Source of the DNA: an uncultured Lachnospiraceae bacterium
GTDB lineage: Bacteria; Bacillota; Clostridia; Lachnospirales; Lachnospiraceae
Assembly (NCBI GenBank): GCA_910586715.1
Contig: CAJUJG010000060.1
Span: 1-16,721 of the forward strand
Direction: 5' to 3'
Length of the DNA stretch: 16,721 nt
Part shown: positions 8,344 to 14,632 of the stretch, in pieces
How the letters are laid out: every line of letters begins with the position of its first letter
How positions within the stretch are numbered: the stretch's first letter is position 1
The notes under the pieces: generated by a model
The model's input: the letters and a program-made list of their open reading frames with translations, nothing else
What the model was told of the DNA's origin: nothing
Database searches by the model: none
Made by a program: the position numbers and the translations under genes

Positions 8344-8389
8344 AAAAAAGTTGCAATACGACCGTTATTCTATCGCATTGCAACTTTTT
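8344..8389 (-). terminator. Intrinsic terminator of the giant surface-protein gene
   Basis: On minus-strand RNA, a 12-bp stem pairs GTTGCAATGCGA with TCGTATTGCAAC (arms 8373-8384 and 8350-8361 on the plus strand). It is fully paired only as minus-strand RNA, through one G-U pair, and is followed by six U. It starts 15 nt after the TAA at 8404-8406. The flanking A and T runs could also pair, so weak bidirectional activity is possible. Confidence 0.85.
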
Positions 8390-8403
8390 CCATACTTTCT
8401 GTT

Positions 8404-11400
8404 TTATTTTTCCCGTTTCTCTTCTTTCTGACGTTTCTTTCTCCATATGATATATATGATCAATGCCAATGCAATGATAACCGCCAGCCAGATAAAGCAG
8501 CATATCCCCAAAAAGGTCGGGCAGATATGGCAGAGTCCGCATTCCGCTCCATCATCTGTTCCTGTCTCGTCAGTCTCCACATATGCGATGGCATAGCTGG
8601 AGAACAAATCCGTGCTGACCGTGATGGTGTCCGGCGCATCGTCCAAATCGTTCATAAAAGTATACTCCCCGTTGTGGGCGCGGATGATATAAAACTCCCT
8701 GCCGCCGCTTTGTAACTCTTTGGGAATGCCGACCGCCACTTCTATCGGTTCTTTTGTTTCCGTGATGGCATCCCAGTCTCCCGTCCCGATTCTGATAAAC
8801 AGGGAGATGTCAACGTACATGCCGAGTACAAGCCACGGCACCTCCTCCCTGTATGCTTCGATGCCGCCCTCTATCACTTCTTTATCCTGCCTGGGAACCT
8901 GATCGGAAATATCCGTCACGTCTATCCTGATTTCTATGGTCTCGCCGCCGTTTACAGACTCCTGCTGGTCAGGCGTCAGAACTGCCTTCACGACCTTTTC
9001 GGTATCTGCCACGGTTGCGGTACACTTCTCTTCCTCGCACACAACTGTCACGATGACCGTGCCGTCTCCTATCTGAACTTCCCTCTTTTCCGCCTGTGGT
9101 TCCTTTTCGGTCTGTCCGGCATCCGCGCTGTCCGTCTCCCGTTCCTTTGTATCCGTGTCTGTCGGCTCCTGCTCTTCTTTCGTCTTTTCGTCTTCTTCCT
9201 GCTCTCTGTTCTCCTCTTTTTCCGGTGTAGTTCCCGGTTTCCTGCCCTCCGGCTCTTTTTCTGCCGCCGGGGGTGTGGTTTCCGGTGCAGGCGGCGTGAC
9301 TTCCGCAGGCGGTTTTACAGGCGGTGCGGATGACGTATTATCCGATGGCTCTGACGAAGGCGGTGTCGGTTTTGGCGCATCATCCTCTTTGTCTCCGCCG
9401 CCGGAATTTGACGGTTTTCCGCCCGTCTTCTTTGCAACGCCCTCCACTGTCACGGTCTTGTTCTCCCTGACATTGCTGATGGTATAAGTGCCGTCTGCTG
9501 TCAGTTCCACTTTGACTCCGTTCACTTTCACCGCAAAATCAGAAGTCTTCCGATACCCCTTGCTTAACACAAAGCGCAAGGTAAAGCTTCCGCCCTCTTT
9601 GACAGGGCTTTTACTGCCTGTTTCTGCTGACAGGGTATAGCCTGTGCCCGTCTGAAGGGTAACGGTGTAGACGCTTGTATAGACCGCATAGACGGTCATG
9701 TCCGCAGTGATGTTGGCAAACACCGCAGGGGTGCCCTGCCCGTCCATACACCACGCACCTATGGCATTTTCCTTAGCCGGTACGGCCGGGATGTCTGTCA
9801 GGGTTGTACCGTAATCTAAAATAATCTCCTTATACTTCTCCCCGTTTACCATAAAGGTCACTTTGACTTTATAAGCGCCTATCTCCGCGGGGGCGCTGTT
9901 TTCGCTGGCAAAGCTTGCGGCTCCGGCTTTTACGCGCACCGTATAACTGCCGGGTGCAAGCCCTGTGATCTCACCGCTTCCGTCCGCCGTTTGGCTCACC
10001 CATGTCTTTGCGCCGTCCACGGAAACCTCGTAGGTAACGCCTGCCGTCAGTCCGGTCAGTTTTCCCGCGCCCCCTGCCGTACTCACGTCTACGCCTGTTG
10101 GTGTGGGTTTTGCGGGTCTTGCCAAAATGGGCAGACTCTGCGCGTCGCTGTCAAGCTTATCCTTTCCGTTTCCTTTGCGGATGATGGGCAAGGTGGTTCC
10201 AAACCAGCCCGTTTCTATTTTTATTATGCCATCCACATCTGCTGTTATGGTCTCTCCGTTTATCATATACTCTGCGCCGGGCACAAAGCCGGTCAGTGTC
10301 TCCGCGGTATAATCAATGCGGATATCCGGCGTCTCATGCTTGGCAGCGGGCTTCTCCCCGATGGTAACTGCTGCCGCTTCACTTTGGAAACTGGCGTTTC
10401 CTTCTGCCTCCACCGCCTTGACGCGCACTTCGTACTCTCCCGCGGGGAGGTTTTCGATCCTTGTCCCATTTAATACAGCTTCTTTCCACTCACTGAAACC
10501 GTCGTCTTTGTTCTTTACTCTGTATTCGTAGGTTTTGTCGGACGTCAAGTCTGTAATCGCGCCGTCCGTGGCTGTGGGGTAGGACGCATCCTCTGTTGCG
10601 GGCGCGGGTTTCGCCGGGCGTGCCGGAATTGGTACTGCCGTGGTCAGACTCTCCGGAATGATGCCATTTGCGGGATAGCGGATATATAAGGTCTGCCCCA
10701 TATAGATTTCCACGCTGCCTGCCGTAACAGGCGTTGTGCAGTTTTTGTCAGTAAATGCCTCTATGCCGTCTGTCAGGGTAAGGGTCTCCGCTGTATAGCT
10801 GATCTTCAGTTTATCCGGCGTGGGCGCGGTGGGCATGGTGGCGATCTGTGCCTCATCACTTTCCAGTGATGCAAAGCTGGTGTCTGTCGCCGGGTAGTAT
10901 GCCCTGAACTTATAAACGGTCTTTTGGTCAAGCCCCGTAAATGCCGTGCTCTCCTGCCAGTTTTGCGTCCCGTCCGACAAACGGTACTGTGCATTGGGAA
11001 TGGTCTTTAGGGTGATTGACTCGTCATCACGCACACTCAGCTTTGGCGCGCCGGGCGCTGCGGGTCTTGCCGGAATGGGCAGGCTCTGTGCCGGGCTGTC
11101 GGTGGTCTCGCTGCCGGTTCCTTTCTTGACAATGTCGACAGTGCTGTTAAACCAGTCTTCTTTGATTGGGATGCATCCTTCCCCGTCCGCTGTGTATTCC
11201 GTGCCGTCTATGGTGTATTTTTCACCGGGCACAAGTTTTGTCAGTTTTTCTTCCCGGTAATCAATCTTCGCCGCAGGCTGTTTTTCCGGTCCCCTGACCT
11301 TCACGGTAAATCGCTTTGCCGCCTCATTTCCCGCGTTATCGGTAGCGGTGACCGTTATCTGCGTGATGCCCGTGGATATCTCTGACGCAGGGATGGTAAA

Positions 11401-13854
11401 AGTGACCTGCGCCTGCAATGCGCTTGTATTAACGGTAACAGACTGTTCCATGCCGTCCTCGACTTTATATTTGACTGCGGCGATTCCCGCCGTAATGGCA
11501 TTTTGGATGTCGTCCTTCACCGTCACATGGATTTCCGTGGGGGTATCGTAGTAATCCGTCTTTGCATCAGTGGTGATATCCGGCGCGGTATCCTCCACGA
11601 TCACGCCGCCCGCATTTGCTCCTACTGTTACGCTCTCCGCTTTATTTCCTGCCGCATCCGTACAGTTGATGGTGATGGTTCCGCGAAAATCCTTATCAAA
11701 AGTAATCTTCGCCTCGCCGTCTTTCACTGCCGCTTTCTTTTCTGCCGCTTTGCTCTCGTCCAAATTTCCGTCTGCGTCTCTGGGCGTTAAGGTGCAGCTG
11801 ATCCCGGTCACGCTGCTGCCTGTGTCCGTGACAGGCACATGGATGATCATACTCTTTTTGCCGATAATCCAATGCCAAAGGCTTAGATGCACCTCATTCT
11901 CATAGGTAAGAGTTCCGATCATGGGTTTTGTCTGATCCAGTTTTACCGTAAATGTGTCGCTCTCAGCAAAATTGCCTGCCGCATCTACTGCCTTGAACTG
12001 ATAAGTATGCCCCTTCCCCGGCTCGCGCTCTCCCTCCAGAACAGGAGTATAATTGTACGTCATACTACCTGTGCCGGGCGTGAAACCGTCTACTTTTGTG
12101 TATCCTTTTCCGTCAATGCTTACCCACAGTTCGGTCACGCCTACGCCGTCATACAGCTTCAGTGGAATCGTAGTCTGATTATTTGTCCAGCCTGTGGGCA
12201 GGGTTACGCCATCCTGCAATACCGGCTTATCAGGAGCCGTTTCATCCTTCCAATAGGCATGAAGGGTATGGGCGGACGTTTCTTTTACAACCGTGCCTGC
12301 ATTAACTTCACTGCCCTGCCCGTCCGCTTCGGTGTACCAGCCTTTGAAGGTGTAGCCGGTTCTGGTCGGTACGGGAAGGTCTCCATATTTACTGTCGTAG
12401 GTCACATTTTTGCTTGCGGTGGTATCTCCGCCATCCGCACCGTAGTATTCAAATGATACTTGATAGTTTTGGGGCGTCCACTTCGCATAAACCGAAGTTT
12501 TTCCTGTGACTGTCTCATTAGCAAAGTCATATCCCGTACTGCCGCCGTCTGCCGTTACCCACTTGCTGAAGGTGTAGCCTGTCTTTGTGGGATTATCTGT
12601 CGGCATAGATGCCGCAGCACCCTTTAGGACAATCTGCTGTGCCGGAGCTGTCAGTTCGGTAGTTCCGTCATAGAATGTGACCGTATAGTAGTCCACTCTG
12701 GCGGAAGTTTCTGCGCCATTTACGGTTACTTCCACGCCAGTATCAGTATTGCCAATATAAATTTTATATGTACCATCAGGCGCAGCAAGGCTTGGAAGGA
12801 AAGTGCTTCCGCCATCAGAAGTAAGTTTATAGTCAGTAGCAGATGGTGCGCCCTCTCCTGTCCATACATCACCGTCCTTGCAAGTAGTTATGTTGACAGG
12901 ATTACCTGCTGGAGCCTCTCTTGTGATAGTGACGATATAAACCTTTGAGGCATCGCCTTCTGTCACATTGACTTTAACCGTATTTTCCCCTTCTGCAAGC
13001 AGTATATTGTTTGCCTGTACGGTTGTATCGGTTGCACCACCCTGACTACTTGCAGTATTGTCTTCAATTACTCCTCCACTCATAGTAAAATAAATGCCTG
13101 CATTAGTACCACTCTGACCTATCGAAATGCCACCTCCGAATTGCGCTGTGTTTCCACGTATTGTTCCCCCAAGCATAATAAACTGAGCACCTCTACATAT
13201 ATAAATTCCACCGCCATATGATGAGTTACCCTCTAATACCCCTTTTCCTCCCGTAATACAGCCAGTATCATTTTCGCAATCACAAAGGGTAAATGTGCCG
13301 CTGTTCACTACAATTACACTTCCTGTATCGCCTGAATGTGTCAATGTCTGACCGTTCAAGCATAAAGTCACATCACCATCAATGCTAATTGTTCCCATTG
13401 CTATGTTTTTATCGCCATCGTTGTCAGATAAGTAATACTTTCCACCTGATAATGTAGACTCCTCTGTCGTATCCGCAGAAAGCGCTGTCCAATCATCTTC
13501 CCCATGATGTTCACTATAATCCGCCAGCATAACCTCATTATCCGAAAGTGTTTCCGCAAGCTCCACCCATACTGTCAGCTTTTCCAGTTCTTCCTCCGAT
13601 ATCTGTGTCTGCTGTTCCCCTGTCAGTGCCTCATATTCCTTCCAAATCGCAAGGGCTTCCTCTGCATACTCATACAGTTTTTCTTCCCATTCCGCATCTA
13701 GTCTCCTTTCCATAAACCTGCCCTGATTTTCAGGGCATAGGGGTATATCATACAGCATTTCACGCAAAATCAGCGCATAGCCCCGGCTGCTGGATTTACG
13801 CCAAAGGCTACACGCTGAATTCGTATAACATATTCCCTGTAATTTTCTTTTCAT
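8404..13854 (-). CDS. Giant mosaic cell-surface protein with C-terminal membrane anchor; 5' end doubtful
   Basis: This is an 1816-residue, probably surface-exposed repeat protein (adhesin-like); its function is unknown. A helical charged stretch lies at about 50-105, then a Gly-rich beta-helix-like region (about 170-275; GGGIYI, GGTIRGNTA, GGGISI). Half of a cadherin-like sandwich follows (about 280-312), ending in YIVTITR. Two Listeria/Bacteroides-type repeats (about 385-535; TGYTFSKW, TGYTFKGWYTEADG) come next, and a third, divergent one lies at about 1323-1388. Ig-like modules with DAAGN motifs span about 541-856, and alternating FN-like and LPIPARPA-ending modules span 860-1323. A Pro/Glu/Thr-rich stalk lies at about 1478-1588 and a compact C-terminal domain at about 1590-1765. 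The end has a CGLCHICPTFLGIC motif, one membrane helix and a KKRQKEEKREK tail. There is no LPXTG. The first 50 residues show no signal peptide, and the ATG at 13854 has only a weak ribosome site, so the true start may be lost. The 5' quarter looks more AT-rich than the rest. Confidence 0.75.
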   Translation of the reverse strand: MKRKLQGICYTNSACSLWRKSSSRGYALILREMLYDIPLCPENQGRFMERRLDAEWEEKLYEYAEEALAIWKEYEALTGEQQTQISEEELEKLTVWVELAETLSDNEVMLADYSEHHGEDDWTALSADTTEESTLSGGKYYLSDNDGDKNIAMGTISIDGDVTLCLNGQTLTHSGDTGSVIVVNSGTFTLCDCENDTGCITGGKGVLEGNSSYGGGIYICRGAQFIMLGGTIRGNTAQFGGGISIGQSGTNAGIYFTMSGGVIEDNTASSQGGATDTTVQANNILLAEGENTVKVNVTEGDASKVYIVTITREAPAGNPVNITTCKDGDVWTGEGAPSATDYKLTSDGGSTFLPSLAAPDGTYKIYIGNTDTGVEVTVNGAETSARVDYYTVTFYDGTTELTAPAQQIVLKGAAASMPTDNPTKTGYTFSKWVTADGGSTGYDFANETVTGKTSVYAKWTPQNYQVSFEYYGADGGDTTASKNVTYDSKYGDLPVPTRTGYTFKGWYTEADGQGSEVNAGTVVKETSAHTLHAYWKDETAPDKPVLQDGVTLPTGWTNNQTTIPLKLYDGVGVTELWVSIDGKGYTKVDGFTPGTGSMTYNYTPVLEGEREPGKGHTYQFKAVDAAGNFAESDTFTVKLDQTKPMIGTLTYENEVHLSLWHWIIGKKSMIIHVPVTDTGSSVTGISCTLTPRDADGNLDESKAAEKKAAVKDGEAKITFDKDFRGTITINCTDAAGNKAESVTVGANAGGVIVEDTAPDITTDAKTDYYDTPTEIHVTVKDDIQNAITAGIAAVKYKVEDGMEQSVTVNTSALQAQVTFTIPASEISTGITQITVTATDNAGNEAAKRFTVKVRGPEKQPAAKIDYREEKLTKLVPGEKYTIDGTEYTADGEGCIPIKEDWFNSTVDIVKKGTGSETTDSPAQSLPIPARPAAPGAPKLSVRDDESITLKTIPNAQYRLSDGTQNWQESTAFTGLDQKTVYKFRAYYPATDTSFASLESDEAQIATMPTAPTPDKLKISYTAETLTLTDGIEAFTDKNCTTPVTAGSVEIYMGQTLYIRYPANGIIPESLTTAVPIPARPAKPAPATEDASYPTATDGAITDLTSDKTYEYRVKNKDDGFSEWKEAVLNGTRIENLPAGEYEVRVKAVEAEGNASFQSEAAAVTIGEKPAAKHETPDIRIDYTAETLTGFVPGAEYMINGETITADVDGIIKIETGWFGTTLPIIRKGNGKDKLDSDAQSLPILARPAKPTPTGVDVSTAGGAGKLTGLTAGVTYEVSVDGAKTWVSQTADGSGEITGLAPGSYTVRVKAGAASFASENSAPAEIGAYKVKVTFMVNGEKYKEIILDYGTTLTDIPAVPAKENAIGAWCMDGQGTPAVFANITADMTVYAVYTSVYTVTLQTGTGYTLSAETGSKSPVKEGGSFTLRFVLSKGYRKTSDFAVKVNGVKVELTADGTYTISNVRENKTVTVEGVAKKTGGKPSNSGGGDKEDDAPKPTPPSSEPSDNTSSAPPVKPPAEVTPPAPETTPPAAEKEPEGRKPGTTPEKEENREQEEDEKTKEEQEPTDTDTKERETDSADAGQTEKEPQAEKREVQIGDGTVIVTVVCEEEKCTATVADTEKVVKAVLTPDQQESVNGGETIEIRIDVTDISDQVPRQDKEVIEGGIEAYREEVPWLVLGMYVDISLFIRIGTGDWDAITETKEPIEVAVGIPKELQSGGREFYIIRAHNGEYTFMNDLDDAPDTITVSTDLFSSYAIAYVETDETGTDDGAECGLCHICPTFLGICCFIWLAVIIALALIIYIIWRKKRQKEEKREK
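10098..11270 (-). repeat. Three copies of a ~70-residue module ending in LPIPARPA
   Basis: Within the giant protein, modules at about 11270-11050, 10812-10600 and 10325-10098 share an opening I-x-Y-x-x-E-x-L-T, a middle section rich in Asp/Gly, and an end of the form LPI(P/L)ARPA(A/K)P. Copies 1 and 3 are the most alike (YTIDG/YMING, then DWFNST/GWFGTT, then AQSLPI). Copy 2 is diverged in the middle. FN/Ig-like modules containing LTGL/LTDL and YEVRVKA/YTVRVKA motifs separate them. This is a stalk built by internal duplication. Confidence 0.7.
13695..13710 (-). other. Strong ribosome binding site and ATG, out of frame with the giant gene
   Basis: On the minus strand GAAAGGAG (13703-13710) sits 5 nt before an ATG (13695-13697). 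This is a far better initiation site than that of the annotated start at 13854. The frame reads only 24 codons (MRNGKKNC...) to a TGA at 13623-13625. Either it is chance, or it marks the original start of the gene before a frame-changing mutation. Confidence 0.45.
13720..13736. repeat. 7-bp inverted repeat upstream of the internal ribosome site
   Basis: GCCCTGA (13720-13726) and TCAGGGC (13730-13736) are perfect arms around TTT. In minus-strand RNA this compact hairpin lies 10 nt before the GAAAGGAG site. If translation starts near 13700, it would lie in the 5' leader. Confidence 0.5.
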
Positions 13855-13896
13855 TACATAAGACCCTATCTTTATTCTGGTTTCCGGCCAGTCAAT

Positions 13897-13946
13897 AAAA
13901 AACGTGCTGCATCTAACTGGATTTACGCAGTTTCTGCAACACGTTT
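13897..13946 (-). terminator. Intrinsic terminator in the leader upstream of the giant gene
   Basis: The arms AACGTGCTGCA (13901-13911) and TGCAACACGTT (13935-13945) pair over 11 bp. They are complete only on minus-strand RNA, where the one imperfect position becomes G-U. Six U follow directly (13902-13897). It therefore terminates transcripts running leftward from the blaI side, about 40 nt before the ATG at 13854. No gene precedes it in that orientation, so it ends either a small RNA or an attenuated leader. Confidence 0.75.
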
Positions 13947-13952
13947 ATATTT

Positions 13953-13982
13953 ATTATACATCATCATATGGATGAAAATCAA
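13953..13982 (-). promoter_or_regulatory. Weaker candidate minus-strand promoter next to the leader terminator
   Basis: TTGATT (13977-13982) and TATAAT (13953-13958) are 18 nt apart on the minus strand. Transcription would start almost at the base of the terminator hairpin (13946), which makes a functional role doubtful. The promoter at 14126-14154 is the better candidate. Confidence 0.35.
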
Positions 13983-14057
13983 AGGAGATTTTACACAAAA
14001 AATACATCCTTTATATTTGTATAATATGCTTATCAATCAATGACTCTTCCTCTGCTG

Positions 14058-14076
14058 GTATTGATAAAATCAACAC
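14058..14076. repeat. 8-bp hairpin in the divergent leader
   Basis: GTATTGAT (14058-14065) and ATCAACAC (14069-14076) form an 8-bp stem with a 3-nt loop. The single imperfect pair is G-U on the minus-strand RNA, so it too would fold best in the leftward transcript. Confidence 0.45.
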
Positions 14077-14105
14077 TTTTGCTAAAACGATTCTCCTATT
14101 CTTCC

Positions 14106-14117
14106 TTACTTGTGTAA
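14106..14117. promoter_or_regulatory. BlaI-type operator box 1
   Basis: TTACTTGTGTAA matches the pattern TTACNNNTGTRA shared by three sites in this intergenic region. The pattern resembles the TACA-NN-TGTA dyads bound by BlaI/MecI/CopY repressors. It covers about +2 to +13 of the divergent minus-strand promoter. Confidence 0.65.
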
Positions 14118-14125
14118 TATTTCAT

Positions 14126-14154
14126 ATTATTACATTTGTGAGATTTAATGTCAA
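14126..14154 (-). promoter_or_regulatory. Strong divergent minus-strand promoter under BlaI boxes
   Basis: TTGACA (14149-14154) and AATAAT (14126-14131) are exactly 17 nt apart on the minus strand. The start would be near 14119. Operator box 2 overlaps the -10 and spacer, and box 1 covers the start of the transcript, so BlaI should repress it. This is the place where a beta-lactamase promoter would normally be found next to blaI. Here the transcript runs into the terminator at 13897-13946. Confidence 0.65.
14130..14141. promoter_or_regulatory. BlaI-type operator box 2
   Basis: TTACATTTGTGA, one mismatch from dyad symmetry, has the shared TTACNNNTGTRA pattern. It lies exactly 24 bp from box 1, roughly two helical turns, which would place two repressor dimers on nearly the same face of the DNA. 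Confidence 0.6.
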
Positions 14155-14179
14155 GCATTTTCTTTCATATCAACAATTA

Positions 14180-14208
14180 TTGACAGCAATTAAAATATCT
14201 CTTATACT
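14180..14208 (+). promoter_or_regulatory. Promoter of blaI-blaR1
   Basis: TTGACA (14180-14185) and TATACT (14203-14208) are separated by 17 nt, close to the sigma-A consensus. The predicted start near 14215 falls at the edge of operator box 3, so the operon should be repressed by its own product. Confidence 0.8.
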
Positions 14209-14215
14209 AATTTTA

Positions 14216-14227
14216 TTACGAGTGTAA
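14216..14227. promoter_or_regulatory. BlaI-type operator box 3 (autoregulatory)
   Basis: TTACGAGTGTAA has the same TTACNNNTGTRA pattern as boxes 1 and 2 and covers the first transcribed bases of blaI-blaR1. Repressor bound here would block the operon's own promoter, as in known bla and mec systems. Confidence 0.65.
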
Positions 14228-14247
14228 GATTTAAGGAGGAATTTATA

Positions 14248-14616
14248 GTGAAATCACTGCCCCAAATTTCAGAGGCTGAATTTGAAGTCATGAAAATTGT
14301 ATGGAAATATGCTCCAATCAGCACAAATGAGATAACAGACCGTTTGGTTAAAACCACAACATGGAGTCCTAAAACAATACAGACGCTGATTAAACGCTTA
14401 GTGACAAAAGGCGTCCTTTCTTATGAAAAGCAAAGCCGGGTATTTGTCTATACACCATTGGTAGACGAGGCTGAGTATATAGGACAGGAAAGCAATACTT
14501 TCCTCAACCGTTTTTATGACGGTAACATTACAGCTATGCTGTCTGCCTATATTGACAATGACAGACTATCAGAAGCTGAAATTAATGAACTCCGCTCTCT
14601 TCTTTCCAAGAATTAA
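14248..14616 (+). CDS. blaI: BlaI/MecI family transcriptional repressor
   Basis: This winged-helix repressor keeps beta-lactam response genes off until it is inactivated in the BlaR1 pathway. The 122 residues have the typical N-terminus (ISEAEFEVMKIVWKYAPIST), a recognition-helix region (TTTWSPKTIQTLIKRLVTKG) and a C-terminal dimerisation helix pair (DRLSEAEINELRSLLSK). Length matches the family. It starts with GTG, preceded by AAGGAGG at 8 nt. The position aligned with the Asn-Phe bond cleaved in staphylococcal BlaI/MecI reads Ala-Tyr here (within MLSAYID), so processing may differ. blaR1 follows after 16 bp with its own strong ribosome site. Confidence 0.94.
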   Translation: MKSLPQISEAEFEVMKIVWKYAPISTNEITDRLVKTTTWSPKTIQTLIKRLVTKGVLSYEKQSRVFVYTPLVDEAEYIGQESNTFLNRFYDGNITAMLSAYIDNDRLSEAEINELRSLLSKN

Positions 14617-14632
14617 CAAGGAGGAATCTGAT

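Larger units (their letters stand above)
13855..14247. other. Divergent intergenic regulatory region between the surface-protein gene and blaI
   Basis: These 393 AT-rich bases hold no convincing gene. They contain the blaI promoter (plus), two candidate minus-strand promoters, three BlaI-type operators, a short hairpin, and a minus-oriented intrinsic terminator. In the minus frame between 14121 and 13951 there is an open run with one internal stop (14011-14013) ending in tandem TAA codons. It has no usable ribosome site, so I do not call it a gene. Confidence 0.6.

Noticed and set aside
8404..8560. LPXTG-type sortase signal at the end of the giant protein
   Set aside because: No LPXTG or close variant precedes the C-terminal helix; the region carries a cysteine motif instead.
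9991..10473. 160-codon plus-strand frame opposite the giant surface-protein gene
   Set aside because: It is antisense to repetitive, GC-rich coding sequence; its translation is Cys/His-rich without domain logic and has no initiation signal.
13790..13928. 12-bp direct repeat CTGGATTTACGC at 13790-13801 and 13917-13928, considered as a recombination or insertion footprint
   Set aside because: The match does not extend beyond 12 bases, there are no terminal inverted repeats or recombinase gene, and one copy is simply the loop of the terminator hairpin.
13954..14007. 17-codon frame MYFLCKIS... as a leader peptide gene
   Set aside because: The only Shine-Dalgarno-like sequence abuts the ATG with no spacing, so initiation is unlikely; it is recorded only as part of a possible remnant.
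13981..14012. AAAGGA...TCCTTT inverted repeat in the blaI upstream region
   Set aside because: The 6-bp arms with a 20-nt AT-rich loop are weak and expected by chance in such sequence.
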